From assembly GCA_008000375.1 (NCBI GenBank), contig SMOI01000204.1, positions 1 through 59,302 on the forward strand: DNA of 59,302 nt. The letters run 5' to 3'. The notes under the pieces were generated by a model. The model searched no databases and had not been told where the DNA came from. It was given only the letters and a program-made list of their open reading frames with translations. Of the stretch, positions 22,987 through 34,500 are shown piece by piece. Every line of letters starts with the position of its first letter. The first letter of the stretch is position 1. The position numbers and the translations under genes are program-made. The stretch comes from Poteriospumella lacustris. Taxonomy: Eukaryota > Sar > Chrysophyceae > Chromulinales > Dinobryaceae.

Positions 22987-23783
22987 GGAAACTGCCCGGG
23001 TGCTCATTTCTCCGCGTCATTCATTTGTCGTAAAACCTACCAGTTCTCTGTCAATTCTTTTTCTCTCCCTCCCTCCGCCCACCTTCATCCTCATCACGAT
23101 TTTGTCGCAGCGGTCGTTGAATGTACTGTCTTTGTGTGTGTCGCTGTGTGCTGCTTGGTCGCAGTGTTCTGTCCCTCTTTAGTGTGTGCGTCCTCCTGTG
23201 TCAGTGTCAATGTCGGTGTTTCTGTGTGTATTTCTTTGGTTTCTCGTTATGTTGATGTCCAATGGGACCGTTTTTGTTTCTCGCTGCGGCGAAGTGTGCG
23301 CGTAACTTCGAAGTGACACCCCTCTGCGAATGGGTTTGATCTTTCAGTGCCTCCGTGCGCCCGGCACGTTTCTCTCGGTCGTTGGTAGAGTACAGCGTAG
23401 AGTACAAGGTAGATTTGACCCCCTCCCCCCGTGTATAGTTTGTAGAGTCGTCCACTTGGATCGCCACGACGAAAGTAGCCGCGCTAACTGTTGACACTTT
23501 TGATCCCCATCTATGTGAAAACGAATGAATAACGCGACGTGCAATAGGTAGGTTGGCTGAAGAAGAAGCTACGTTGACCGCATTACACAAAGCACACCGC
23601 CTCTTCAGAACGCGAAGCGGGGAAGGAATGCATCAGTGTAACAAAAGAGACTATCGGATATTCTGCTGTTGCTGCCGAAGGGCAATTGTTGATCTCGCGG
23701 TGGTGAACCGGTAAGGAGAAAAGAGAGGAGGGGGAGGAAAAGATACAGATTTGTATGTAAAGTGCTTGGCATAGTTGCCGGTG
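22987..23783. other. Intergenic region between convergent genes
   Basis: About 800 bp between the stops of the cysteine synthase and VTC1-like genes. It includes a TC-rich tract (23054-23086) and a TG-rich stretch (23120-23270), plus an imperfect direct repeat of AGAGTACA at ~23386-23404. No credible gene was found. Confidence 0.45.
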
Positions 23784-24426
23784 TTAACTCATGACTTCCA
23801 CGACTTTGACGATGAAATTGATGACGATGGCCACAGCCAGCATACACGCCAATATCACAGGACCGCGACGATCTTCGTAAGGACCAGGTTCCTTATTGCG
23901 GATCATGATAGCACGTCTCATGTAAGTGTACAAGGCGTAGCAAATGAAGGCGATGGCCACCGGCAGCAGCATCACGCCATAGATCTGGGACATCTTGTTC
24001 GTGTCCGCAAAGCTACATACATTGACAATCGGAGAATCAATCACCTTGTAATGGGGACCAATGAGGCAAGATGGTGACAACTTACGCAATAACCGCCAAA
24101 GAAATGGTCGACAGAGTGACCGCCATGTTCAGCCACGACAAGAAGGTGCGTTCGTTGGAGAAGAACACTTTCGGCTCGACTTTTGTGGGGATTTTACGTT
24201 CCTTAGCGGCAGGATCCTTAGCCACACTGGTCCTGCTGCCAGTGTCGAAGAACTGCGAGATGGTTGACGGCGCAGGAGCTTTCTCGGCAGGTGCTTCAGT
24301 ATTCATCTCCAAATCACCGCGAACGTGGCTTTCACGTGGTGTGCTTTGACCAAACCCAAAAAGGGATGAAGAGAAGATGCTAGCATTATTTTTGCTTTGT
24401 CCAATCAATGGTTGATCTCGTTGCAT
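23784..24426 (-). CDS. VTC1-like vacuolar transporter chaperone subunit
   Basis: Two exons (24086-24426, 23784-24012; 73-bp intron) give 189 residues. After a Ser/Pro-rich head comes the VTC/DUF202 module: [22 protein letters not shown], written in part as [17 protein letters not shown]. Three membrane segments follow, ending [20 protein letters not shown], with the signature GPYEDRRGP before the last one. In yeast Vtc1 this small membrane subunit joins Vtc4 in the vacuolar/acidocalcisomal complex that makes polyphosphate from ATP and moves it across the membrane. The ATG at 24489 is in frame upstream but adds a sequence unlike the family, so I prefer 24426. It sits head to head with the VTC4-like gene. 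Confidence 0.88.
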
Positions 24427-24959
24427 CGATGAACGGTTGAGGTTGAAGTTACTTTCAAATATGACAAAAGTGTCGAGAGAAAAATACACGAGCGCGATGA
24501 AATAAACCTATTCCTGGCGATCTCCAATGCTGATACTCGAATACTCGAATGCTACTCTAGTTTCTGAAATGCATGGTTGTCAATCCTATGCACAGGGGGT
24601 TGATTCCATATTTCCCTTCCACTGTTGGCGATATTCTGACACCGACTTTTCGAAGAAAATGGCACAGCCTCGCCATTTGGAAGTGCGCATCCACTGTCGA
24701 AGCTACCGACAGGAATAGTCCGTCGGTGATTCCCTACCGTGTTTTGGTGAAGAGATCCCAGCCGTCTGAACTGCCACGACGATGGCGCCGGTCACATTCC
24801 AATTCCACTTCCAATTCCAAGAAGGTTTCGAACAACAAACTACCACGGATTATTGATTGACATTGACGTTCACATTTATTTTGAACGAAATATCATTGCG
24901 CATATATTATTTTATTTACGCGAACGGAAAGGTCGTCTGGAAAGCAATAAGGACACAGC
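24427..24959. promoter_or_regulatory. Shared divergent promoter of the VTC1-like and VTC4-like genes
   Basis: 533 bp between the two start codons, with an AT-rich stretch (24880-24920) near the VTC4-like start. Both products belong to one complex, so a bidirectional promoter is likely. I could not identify a phosphate-response element with confidence. Confidence 0.5.
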
Positions 24960-27574
24960 ATGAAGTATGGAGAGTATCTGAAGTCGTTGATGGAACCCGA
25001 TTGGGCGTCGCGGTACTTGAACTATGATCGCTTGAAGGAAGTTCTCAAAAATTTGGAAGCCAGACGTTTGGCTGTTCCAGATGATGGCATTGGGACATCA
25101 TTGAGTACACCTTTGCCTACAACGGTTGAAGGCGTGCAACTGGATACGATTACTTCCCAAGAGGAGTTCTTCTCCTTGCTTGACCAAGAGATGAAGAAAA
25201 TTGAAACTTTCACCAAAGAAAGAGTAAGTAAGATAACTTCGTGTATACGGTGTCAAGCTGATCCTGGTTAAGATTTGACGTATTTTTCTGTCAGGTGGAC
25301 GAGTATCGCGAAGCGTTAGTCACCATTGAGCGGCGGATCGACGAACTGATTGCGAAATACCCTGACCGCGACGAAATGATGCGCGATCCGGAGACGGATC
25401 AGTGTCGCCAGGTGGTTCAAAGTTGCGGCAATTCATTTCTGCGTCTCGAGAAGTACGTCAACTTGAACTTCATGGGATTCGTGAAGATCCTCAAGAAACA
25501 CGACAAACACCTTCCCAATCCTTGTCGAGCATTCTACACTTCACGTCTCCACGAACAATCCTGGGTCCGAGGCGACTATTCGGACGTGATGGTGTCGATG
25601 AGTCGGATCTACAGTAAGCTTCGGAAGGACAAGGTGGTCGAGGAGTCCGACGATGCCAAACAAAACTTCGTACGGTCCACTCGCAAGTACTGGGTGCACA
25701 CAGAGGATATCTCTGCCGTTAAGTACACGGTATTGCAGCATTTACCGGTATTTCTGCAAGCGGGCATGAACGGTGAGAGCGATTCTCAGCTGACGACCTC
25801 CATTTACGTGGATAACTACGCGATGGAGCTGTACAAGGGCCGGCTAGAGAAGTCACCCGGCGCCATTGCGCTTCGTTTCCGTTGGTATGGATCAAAACCC
25901 GCAGAAACGGTTTATGTGGAGCGGAAAACTCACCGAGAAAAGTGGATGGGGGAAATGAGTGTGAAGGAGCGATTCACAGTGAAGGAGCCACAGGTGATGG
26001 AGTTGCTGCGTGGTACCTTCGACTTACACGCTGAAACTGCGAAGCTGCGCGCAAAGAATAAGAAAGAGGACGATATTGCTGAATACCAGCTCTTGGCGTT
26101 GGAGATTGCGCAGGCCATTCAGAGTAAGCAGCTGTTCCCCACGATGCGTACGCAGTACATGCGCACCGCCTTTCAAATTCCGTTCGACCCCAGCGTCCGT
26201 ATTTCCTTGGATACCAACCTCACCATGATCAACGAGCGCACGTCCGAGATTTTGGCGGGAGAGCGATGGTTCCGCGATCCAACCAAGGCCACCATCCCGC
26301 CGCAAGATATTACCCGCTTCCCACATGCGGTGTTGGAGATCAAGCTGCAGCTTCAAGACGAGTCAGACACACCCGCGTGGGTCAACGACCTCATCAATTC
26401 AGGCAAATTGCTGGAGGTGCACAAGTTCTCGAAGTTCCTACACGGCTGCGCGGTGCTGCTCCCTGACGACGTCCCGGCTATGCCGTACTGGATCGATGAC
26501 GTCACGTTGGCAGATTCGATCATTCGAAGTGGCGCCGCGCACATCATCGCGGGGGCCGACCAACGTCAAGACAACCCCATGCTCCCGCATGACCCACAGG
26601 GCAACGCCAAAGCTCGACTGGATGCCATCGCGCGCGGAGACTACGTTCCCAGTGCCCCCGTACGAACAACTCCATTGCCTATTCATCTCCCGGCGTCCAA
26701 CGGGAACGGTGCGAGTTCCACCAACTTATCAGGCGCAGGTTCCCCGGTGGTGGAGAGTACCAAGTCCATGTCCACCCCGTCTTCCCCGTCAAATGGTGTC
26801 CAGATCCATCCGCTGTCGTCAACGTCTCGGTCCACCTACAGCAACAGCAACCCCATGCATCAGTACGGCTCGACCGTTGCTGCCGCCCAACCCTCTACCG
26901 GTGTTTCACAACGCAATACGGCGAACAACAAGGGCCACAACAACAATGGGAGTCCTTCCAAAGTGAAACCTGGTCGCGAAGTGCAAGCAGACAGCTACTA
27001 TCGGATGAGCGACGAAGACTTGGAGGGAGGTCCAAAGAAGGACCGCGGTCCGTGTGGTTGTTGGCAGTCGTGCTGCGGAGTGTGCGGCCCTTTCTTGACG
27101 CAATGTTTCGGAGGAGATGGTAGCGACGATGGCCTGTGCTCCTGGGCGGACGCACCAACGAATATGAAGAAAATGTCGGCGCAAAAGGTGGAGCCAAAGA
27201 TATTTTTCGCCAATGAGCGCACGTTCCTGTCGTGGCTCAACATGGCCGTGTTCATGTCCTCGATGGCGATTGCCGTGATGGCCTTTGCTTCCAACGGCGG
27301 CACGTCATTGGTGTTTGCTTTCGTTTTGATGCCGATGTCACTGCTGTTCATCGGCTACGCGCTGAATACATTCTTAGCCCGCGGGAAGAAGATTTCCGCT
27401 CGTGACGCGGAGAGGTAAGCGGGACCTTGTCATTGTTTCCCTTGATTTGTTGACTGACATCGATGCTCTATGTGCAGATGGGACGACCCATATGGACCAC
27501 CCTTGCTGGCAGCGCTGTTGGCCCTCGCGTTATTTGCCATCTTCGTCGTGAAGGTTGTGCAGATCGCGCTTTAA
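24960..27574 (+). CDS. VTC4-like polyphosphate polymerase (SPX-VTC-DUF202)
   Basis: Three exons (24960-25223, 25295-27414, 27478-27574; introns 71 and 63 bp) give 826 residues. The N-terminal SPX domain (MKYGEYLKSLMEPDWASRYL, residues 1-~150) senses inositol pyrophosphates. The central tunnel domain (about 165-440) has the catalytic signatures IALRFRWYG and VYVERKTHREKW, the basic substrate-binding residues of polyphosphate polymerases, so this looks like the catalytic subunit. A Ser/Asn/Pro linker (~480-650) follows, with a Cys-rich patch CGCWQSCCGVCGPF, then the DUF202 membrane part starting [17 protein letters not shown]. The last exon supplies the final membrane helix after RWDDPYGPP. Acts at the vacuole/acidocalcisome membrane. 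The Cys-rich patch in the linker is unusual for the family. Confidence 0.93.
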
Positions 27575-28129
27575 GCGCGCACATACGGATGCGCCCTTCT
27601 CATTGGCACGTACGGTCTTTGGTTTTTCAACAATGAGGATCATTTTTGGCTGGTAGAGTCATACTTTCTGTTTTCTTTGCTGGATACATCGTTATCGTAG
27701 TGTAGGAAATCGCCAACCAACAGGGTCGCTGTCCTCTTGGTTCATCTATATTCTTATATTCTCTGTTTTGCTCCGCACCATTCGTTGTCTTTTCGAATTG
27801 TCGTGGGCAGCTCTGCTTCCGTCGACGTTACCCCCCCCCCCATATGAACAGCATACAAGGTATCTTCGAGTAGGTCCATTGAGTTGTGTATCAGTCGCAC
27901 AGCATCTAAATACACGCAATCGTATTCGTTTCCACATACTCTCACCGGCCTCTTCTCTCCTCCGCCCCAAATACACTCCACTCGACCTCTCACAAAACCG
28001 CCAAAACTGTCCCACCCTCTGTGAAGGCGTGTAAGTACACTTATTATTTATCATATTACAGATATTACAGATATTGCATCTTTCACAAATGGCGTTTTCA
28101 ACGCACAGTTTTCCTTTGTCGATCAACAC
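27575..28129. other. Intergenic region between convergent genes
   Basis: 555 bp between the stops of the VTC4-like gene and RBX1. It contains a poly-C run at ~27832-27841 and a tandem ATTACAGAT repeat at ~28055-28076. No gene was seen. Confidence 0.45.
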
Positions 28130-28560
28130 TTACGCAGACGAACCACCATAGCCTGGTATTCGCTCAATCTTGGAGAAGTCCCATTCCTTGTTACACAGAG
28201 GGCATACACTTCGGGTCTTCAACCAACGTTGGATGCAGTCCAGATGGAAAACATGTCCACAGTTTCCGAAGGCCACACTCAAGCCGTTTTCATTATTAGG
28301 GGATGGATTCGCCTGAAACAGCGAAAATTAGTCATTGCTCAAGATGCCCGTAGAATTTATATAGCGGCTACCTGATATTCAATCGAGGGTTCGTTGAGGG
28401 AATTTCTGCAGATAGCACAGACGTCGGCACAGATATCCCACGACCACATCGTCACTGCATTCCATTTCTTAATCTCGAAGCGAACAGCTGCACTGCTCGC
28501 CGCCGGGGTTGGCGACGACGCCTCCTCCGCTCCTTCTGGTCGCTTTTCAACTTCCGCCAT
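28130..28560 (-). CDS. RBX1: RBX1/ROC1 RING-box ubiquitin-ligase subunit
   Basis: Two exons (28372-28560, 28130-28312; 59-bp intron ending TTTCAG) encode 123 residues, starting [13 protein letters not shown]1 is the RING-H2 subunit of cullin ubiquitin ligases; it binds the cullin with its N-terminal strand and recruits the E2. The strand [21 protein letters not shown] is conserved (shown in part: [12 protein letters not shown]). The zinc ligands are visible in [16 protein letters not shown] and [15 protein letters not shown]. The second-last ligand is Cys (CPLC), where animal RBX1 has Asp (CPLD). The same change occurs in some relatives, so RBX2 or an APC11-like subunit should be considered, but the WNAV..W.WD strand favours RBX1. 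Confidence 0.92.
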
Positions 28561-29331
28561 ATTTCCTTTCTCAACGTAGTAAAAAAAATATGTGACGGAA
28601 GCCCCTTCACAAGAACAAATATTCACAGCCGAAGCTGAGCTTCTTCGAGGCGACGCTGAGAAAAATCTCAGACCCCCAAACTCGATTTGGGCTCCATTCC
28701 TTCTTGTGAACTTTTGTGAAACGCCCTTTGCTCCAGGGTTACCTAACTAACCCTTACTATATACACAATTAAGGTTAGAGAGCTGGCCAAAGCTTCAGAC
28801 TGGCGCTAATTAACACATTGTGTCATATATTGTTGCGTTCTACTCTTGCAGGGATGTCTCGCAAAGGGAAACAGCGATTCACCAAGAAAGACCGTGCAAC
28901 AGTCATCAGTCAGTCTCTTAAAGGAGCAGGTCCGCCACAGAGCGACGGCCTTTGCCGATGGAATTCTCGAAAAATTTGCTCGGCTCCAGCCGCACCGAAT
29001 AAGCGCATGCAATAGAATCAAAATTTTTGAGCTATGGAGACATCGGTCCTGATCAACCTCTGCTCAACATCACAGAAGAAAACAGCCAGTCCAGATAGTC
29101 CGAAATGTGTGAGTGCAAGGTAAATTACATGCGTCCCGTTGGTGGGTTTAATCGATCAAATCCAGCAAGGCAACGAAAAAGGCTAAACCATGAATAAATA
29201 AGTAAACAAAAATAATGGCGTCAAACATGTTTAAGGTGTGTGTATGTGTTGTTGTTGTTATCGTTGGCGATGAACGACAAAGAGAAAATGAAACCAACTG
29301 TGCGAACGCAGCTTGTGACATCATGACATGA
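28561..29331. other. Intergenic region, possibly holding a small gene
   Basis: 771 bp. The left part is the RBX1 promoter. A perfect-looking splice acceptor (CTACTCTTGCAG ending 28851) precedes the first ATG at 28854, which opens the short frame listed separately. The right part (29050-29331) shows no coding character and is the 3' flank of the SANT-like gene. Confidence 0.4.
28854..29015 (+). CDS. Possible small gene, 53 codons, doubtful
   Basis: The ATG after a good splice acceptor opens MSRKGKQRFTKKDRATVISQ and runs 53 codons. From about 28915 the neighbouring frame reads more like protein (KEQVRHRATAFADGILEKF, then ARLQPHRISACNRIKIFELW) and continues to 29052. Either this is one small basic protein with an unseen splice or a frame break, or both frames are chance. 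I cannot name a family. Confidence 0.25.
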   Translation: MSRKGKQRFTKKDRATVISQSLKGAGPPQSDGLCRWNSRKICSAPAAPNKRMQ

Positions 29332-31002
29332 TTACGCGTTGGGTCCTTGCTGTTGCTGGGCTTGCTGCTGCGCTTGTTGTTGTGCCTGCTGTTGCGCCTG
29401 TTGTTGCGCCTGTGCTTGCGCTTGGGCCTGTGCTTGGGCCTGATGCTGCGCTTGCACTTGTTGCTGATGGAGTTGTGCTTGGGCCTGTTGCAAGGCAGCC
29501 ATTTGTGCTTGCTGCAACTGTTGTTGAGCAACCTGCTGCTGTTGCGCGGCTTGCTGCTGCTGCGCCTGAACCTGTTGCTGTTGCGACTGTTGTTGCTGCT
29601 GAAGGGCATTCAGTTGCTGGGGACTATGACCGGGAACAGTAGCGGGCAAGCCCATCAGTGTCATAGGCAACGAGGACGTTTGTGGCACGCCGACGTTGAC
29701 GGGCGCCACGTTCAGCCCAGATATCAGCTGCATGGTGGACGGGAAGCCATGCATTCCGCGTGTCAGCAAGTCGTCAATGTAGTGCTCACGGTAGGGCTCA
29801 GGATAAATCAAGAAATCATTGGCGATCTGGGGGTCTTTGAACAGCAGGAACAAGCGATCCCGCAACGCAGCGTTGCTCATCAGGCCCATGTACTTCTCCC
29901 GGCCCAACTCTTCCATGGCACGGCGGCGAGTTTCATACTCCGCGTGCTCAGGTGAGGCATACGTATGCACACCCCGAATCGCTTCAAGCATGTCATCGAA
30001 GCCTTTTGAAACCCGGTCAAGAACGCGCGACAGAAGTTCCTCCACTTCTGCGTACGTCATGAAAGCCTTCTCGACGCTTCCCAACGCACCTGCTGCTTGT
30101 GCAGCAGCGGCAGCCTGAGCAGCGGCAGCAGCAGCCGCCGCCGCAGCCTGTTGGTGCTGATGTTGTTGCTGCTGTTGTACCATGAGATTGTGTTGTTGTT
30201 GCTGCTGCTGTTGTTGCTGGATCATCGGCAAGGAAGCCGATATGTGCTGCTGCTGTTGCGCTTGCTGCTGTTGTTGCTGTTGCTGCTGCTGCATCAATTG
30301 ATGCGGTGTATGTTGATTCGTAGACAGTCGTGGTGCCGACATCATGTGATGTTGATTGGATAGATCGGCCAGGTACGAGTCTCGTCCACGCTTCTTCGGA
30401 GGGGGTGTCTTGCTGGAAATCAATTCCTGCACGTAGTCCAGCTCCGGCACGGGCTCCACGCCGACGCCATTCTCATCGAAAATCTTTCGCATGATCTCGG
30501 TATGCGGGAAAATGGCGTCTTTCCACTTCACCGCGCGATTGTTTTTCTCGAACAAGGCGTTCAAGGCCAGCTCCATGTCCTTGTCCGTGTAGGTGTTTCG
30601 AATGGCCAACACGGCCAAATATGCGTAGTACTCGTAGCGAAGCACATTCATTTTGTTACGACACGACTTGGAGTCATAGTCTTCTTGATACTCGTGGGAC
30701 ATACGAAAGGCAATGCGGCGCCATGACTTGCCCTTCAAACCATGAGTGTTCCAGCAGGTGACACGGAAGTGATTGTAACATCGCAGCAAGTACTCTTCTT
30801 TTTGGGCGGTCCAAATGATACGAGATCGCTTCTTGGAGTCAGAATTGTTATCATTGCCACCATGTCCGAAGTCTTCGTCACCACTGATGTCACTGACATC
30901 GTTCTCGTGATCGTCGGGCATTTTACCCGTTGTCAACGGAAGCATCGGCGTCAACGCCGGTGCTCCCGATAACAACAGATTCGTTTTCGATGGTTCCAAC
31001 AT
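29332..31002 (-). CDS. SANT/Myb-like DNA-binding protein with long polyglutamine tracts
   Basis: 556 residues; a stop sits directly upstream of the frame, so the ATG at 31002 (MLEPSKTNLL) is the first in frame. Residues ~60-150 form a helical, Trp-rich domain of SANT/Myb type (RIIWTAQKEEYLLRCYNHF, GKSWRRIAFRM, SCRNKMNVLRYEYYAYL), a nucleic-acid-binding fold common in transcription factors. A basic segment PPPKKRGRD (~205) looks like a nuclear localisation signal. The rest is dominated by Gln/His and Ala runs, including a long Gln-rich tail encoded by mixed CAG/CAA codons. This fits a transcriptional regulator or co-activator; targets are unknown. The upstream intergenic region holds a perfect hairpin. 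Confidence 0.72.
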   Translation of the reverse strand: MLEPSKTNLLLSGAPALTPMLPLTTGKMPDDHENDVSDISGDEDFGHGGNDNNSDSKKRSRIIWTAQKEEYLLRCYNHFRVTCWNTHGLKGKSWRRIAFRMSHEYQEDYDSKSCRNKMNVLRYEYYAYLAVLAIRNTYTDKDMELALNALFEKNNRAVKWKDAIFPHTEIMRKIFDENGVGVEPVPELDYVQELISSKTPPPKKRGRDSYLADLSNQHHMMSAPRLSTNQHTPHQLMQQQQQQQQQQAQQQQHISASLPMIQQQQQQQQQHNLMVQQQQQHQHQQAAAAAAAAAAQAAAAAQAAGALGSVEKAFMTYAEVEELLSRVLDRVSKGFDDMLEAIRGVHTYASPEHAEYETRRRAMEELGREKYMGLMSNAALRDRLFLLFKDPQIANDFLIYPEPYREHYIDDLLTRGMHGFPSTMQLISGLNVAPVNVGVPQTSSLPMTLMGLPATVPGHSPQQLNALQQQQQSQQQQVQAQQQQAAQQQQVAQQQLQQAQMAALQQAQAQLHQQQVQAQHQAQAQAQAQAQAQQQAQQQAQQQAQQQAQQQQGPNA

Positions 31003-31558
31003 TCTCTTCAACTAACAGAACGTCCTTGGTGGGGGTACTCACGTGTTTGTCCTTGATTCCAATCTTGATGAAGCCAGGTGATAAAAGTTTTTGTTTCTTG
31101 CGGAGGGAGTTTTTTGACTTTGAACAGGCTTTTTGTCGCATCGGCAACGAAAGAAACTGTCTGCGGGTGCGAGGCCGGTCGCGTTTTTTCTAGCCACCAC
31201 ACACGGAAAAGTAGCTTTTTCTGCAGTGGGAACGAGATGCAAGTGAGTCTCACTGAACCATCGTGATGAGTTTTGCGTGCGTCGGTCCTTGCACTCTCTC
31301 TAAGCGATAAAAACGGGGTTTAGACCGTTTTTATCGCTTAGAGAGAGTGCACTGTACCAACGGCGATACAGGGGCAGAAACAAAGGCAACAAGATGATGG
31401 GGGGGGGGGTGTATTAGTACACAATGAGAAAGTACCGGTATACATAAATGTTATGTGAAAGACCATTGTCAATGGTATGTACAATGTATTGATATAGATG
31501 ATGGTAAGTAGGCACCACACCGCGACGACCACCAGGGTCGGGGACGCTCACGTCGTGA
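31003..31558. other. Intergenic region between two minus-strand genes
   Basis: 556 bp between the Sec10-like stop and the start of the SANT-like gene. It contains the perfect inverted repeat at 31290-31351 and a poly-G run at ~31398-31408. A minus-strand frame at 31008-31253 is open but overlaps the presumed 5' UTR and has no clear coding character. Confidence 0.45.
31290..31351. repeat. Perfect 27-bp inverted repeat with 8-nt loop
   Basis: The left arm (31290-31316, TGCACTCTCTCTAAGCGATA...) is an exact reverse complement of the right arm (31325-31351). The loop is GGTTTAGA (31317-31324). The pairing stops cleanly on both sides (31289 T against 31352 C). It lies about 208 bp downstream of the Sec10-like stop and 288 bp upstream of the SANT-like start. 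It would fold as a long hairpin in RNA from either strand. I saw no second copy in this window and no obvious target-site duplication. Confidence 0.95.
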
Positions 31559-34500
31559 TCAGCGGAAAAAACTGGTGACCTTCTGAAACATGTTCTTCAC
31601 CGTGGGGCTGGACACCGAATTGCCACCAGACGATGGCCCATTGTTCGCTGGATTCGCAGTGTTAGGCCCGCTAGCACGACGCTGGGGCAGGGCGTTCGGT
31701 CCCGCGTACCCCATCCCATTCGTACTCACCGTGCGAGCTGCGTTCCCATTCGCAGCATCGTTGATCGCACCGTGTTTACCGTTTCCAAACGATGTCTCCT
31801 CGTCCGGTCGCGTGGGCAAGAATCGTGACATTCGTTGTTGTTCGTCCGAGCCCGTCAGTTGCTGTTGTTGTTGCGCTTCCAACGCTTGTAGTTCGGCTTC
31901 ACGAATGTGGCGTTCAATGATCTGCTTGTGACCTGTTTCCAGGGCACGCAGATCCAATGAAATCGTTCGCGAGCCCTGTGGAGCACTGTTCGCCACGGCT
32001 GTCGCAAAGGCATTCGCGGGATCATCCTTGGGCGGCGGCGGCGGCAACAGATGCCGCAAGCGCATCGCCTCGTTGATGTACACATTCGGCATCGCATTGC
32101 CCGAGCGACGCAACGTCTTCGGCCCCATCTTCGTGCTGTACGCCGAGTTCATGGCCTCGCGAAAGGAGACAATCGTCACGGCTTTCCGTCCCTCCCAGGG
32201 CATCATCGTGTCCCATTTGTAGTTCAAATACTTCGAACTCAAGGCCTTGGCCCAGGAACTGTTGCTCCCCGTCAACACCGAATTGAAATCCGCCCGCACA
32301 CGGACCAACCCCAACACCACCGCCGTATCCAAATGACGCAATTCTTCCGTCACGACCCGCACCACTTCCTCCCCCGACGTCGCTTCAAAGACCGAGACGA
32401 TCTCTTCCAAACACACAATCATGTCACTCGTCTCCGCCGAATTCATCAGGGCCGTGATGTGTCGGTATTCTTCCAAATCGCGTCGCAACTGACGTGCCCC
32501 ATCGATGCTGATCGTTTGGCGACGGAGATGGGCAATCAAGACACCGACAAACTGCTGCCCCATGGGCCGCCAGAACAAACTGTTCAAATCAAAATCGACA
32601 AAGTCTTGTTCGTATCGGCGCATCGCATGCGTCACTTGAATAAACGCCTTGCAGACCGCGTCACAGGCGGCCGTAGGGCCCGTCACATTGTTGAAATTGA
32701 AACGGCTCTTGCCACCCATCAGGGGACCTGCCAGGAGCCCATTCATGTTGTTGTTCGTCGCCACCGCGGCCACCGCGACCGCCGCCGCACCCAGACCATC
32801 CAAAATCGGATTGTAATCGTATTTCCCCTGCAACGTCAGCCACAACTTGTCGAAATGCGCCGCGACACACAACGTCCACGCAAACAACATCTCATTCGCC
32901 GTGCGACGAATCAGGGCGAAGTATTTCTTCTTCGCTTCTTTGCAGGCGGCAATCAAATTCGGCGAGGCACTCAACGGACGCTGAAAGATATCGTTGAAAT
33001 GCGTGTTCAAGCGATGTTTGCCGTAGGTCAACGCCACCAACGAGGGCAACGCCTCGATCGACGGCAACGCCGAGTTCTGTGGCTTACTCCCCGCCAGACG
33101 CAACAACATCGTGATCGAGGCCTTGGACCAGGGCAACATCAAACCTTCGGCAATGAACCCCAATTGCAACAAATACAAATCCTTTACGTGGTTCGGTAGC
33201 TTCTTGTCGTCTCGTCCGATGCTTTCCATCCGCGTCACCGCGTCCGTCGTCACGTTGAAAATCGAATCCAAAAACTTCCGATTCGCCACCGTGGTCGCGA
33301 TTTGTTCAATCGATTTCATGCGTTCCGCCCGGAAATGCGGCAATTGCAACACCGTCCCGGCCGAGACTTTGCCCTGTCCATTCGCCGGTTGCCCATGTTC
33401 ATCCACCGCTTTCCGCAACAGGGCCACGTATTGATTGCGTACATGCATCGTTTCTTTGTCGAAATAGTCGTGCAGGTAGTTGACGAGGACTTGCGAGGAC
33501 TGCTCGTAGAAGAAATCGCGGATTTCCGCGTCCGACTTCAGTTTTTCTTCGTTTTCGTGCTCTTGATCCTCCAGGTACAGCTCCGCCAACGCATCCGCCG
33601 TCGTACCACCCGCACCCGTCGGCACCGGGCTACTACTTGAAGTCAGGGCATTCGCGGCCGAGGTACCCAGATTGATACTCACCCGTGACGCGGCACGACT
33701 ACGACCACTACCCGATCGAGAGCGTGGGCCCGATGGACCCGCCGCAATCTCTTTCTTCGCCTTGCGCATCGACAGCACCTCACTACCCATACCAATCATC
33801 GACGCATCCGCAGCACATTCCAACAACAAGACATTCAACGCGGATAGTTTCTCACGCACGGTCAACAGCGCATCCAAATAGTCCGACAAGGACAGCGCTG
33901 GCGCTGGTGGTTGCGGATTCAAAATGGCATCGATACGCGCTTGAATACCAAAGGCGGGATCGTTGAAGATACGTTGAATCAATTGCCGCGTCACACGGGG
34001 TATCGTATGGGTCGGGAACACCTTCTTGATGATCGAGAACTGTTCGACACAGACGCGATTGATCATCGTGAACAGCCGCGACAGATGATCCAAGAGCTGC
34101 AAGCTGCTGTCCCCCGCTTGGTACTGATGGATACCATCCAAGAACGTTTCCCGGTCCCGGTCACTCTCTTCGTCATCACTCGCGGAGGCCCCCGACGAGC
34201 TGGCGTCACTGGCTTCATCGTCTTCGTCGAATTGTCCCTTCGCGGCGAGTGCGTCTAAACCCGGCGGCAGTTTCAGTTTCCGACCGTGTTTCTTGATGGC
34301 CCGGGTCACCTTCGTAAACAAATTGTCCTTTTCCTTGTGGGATTCCAAGAACGCATCGCTGGGAATACGTTTCTCTACCACGCTGAAGATATACCGTTTG
34401 TGCAAGGATTGGCCGTTGTTGAACAGATGCAAACATTCCGCCAACGTCCGCGCACGACCGATGACGCCCGGATTTTCTTGGTTTTCCATCAATTCGTCCA

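Noticed and set aside
29340-30300. CAG/CAA-rich stretch as a possible microsatellite
   Set aside because: It is in frame and encodes Gln/Ala tracts of the SANT-like protein with mixed codons, so I treat it as coding rather than as a separate repeat.
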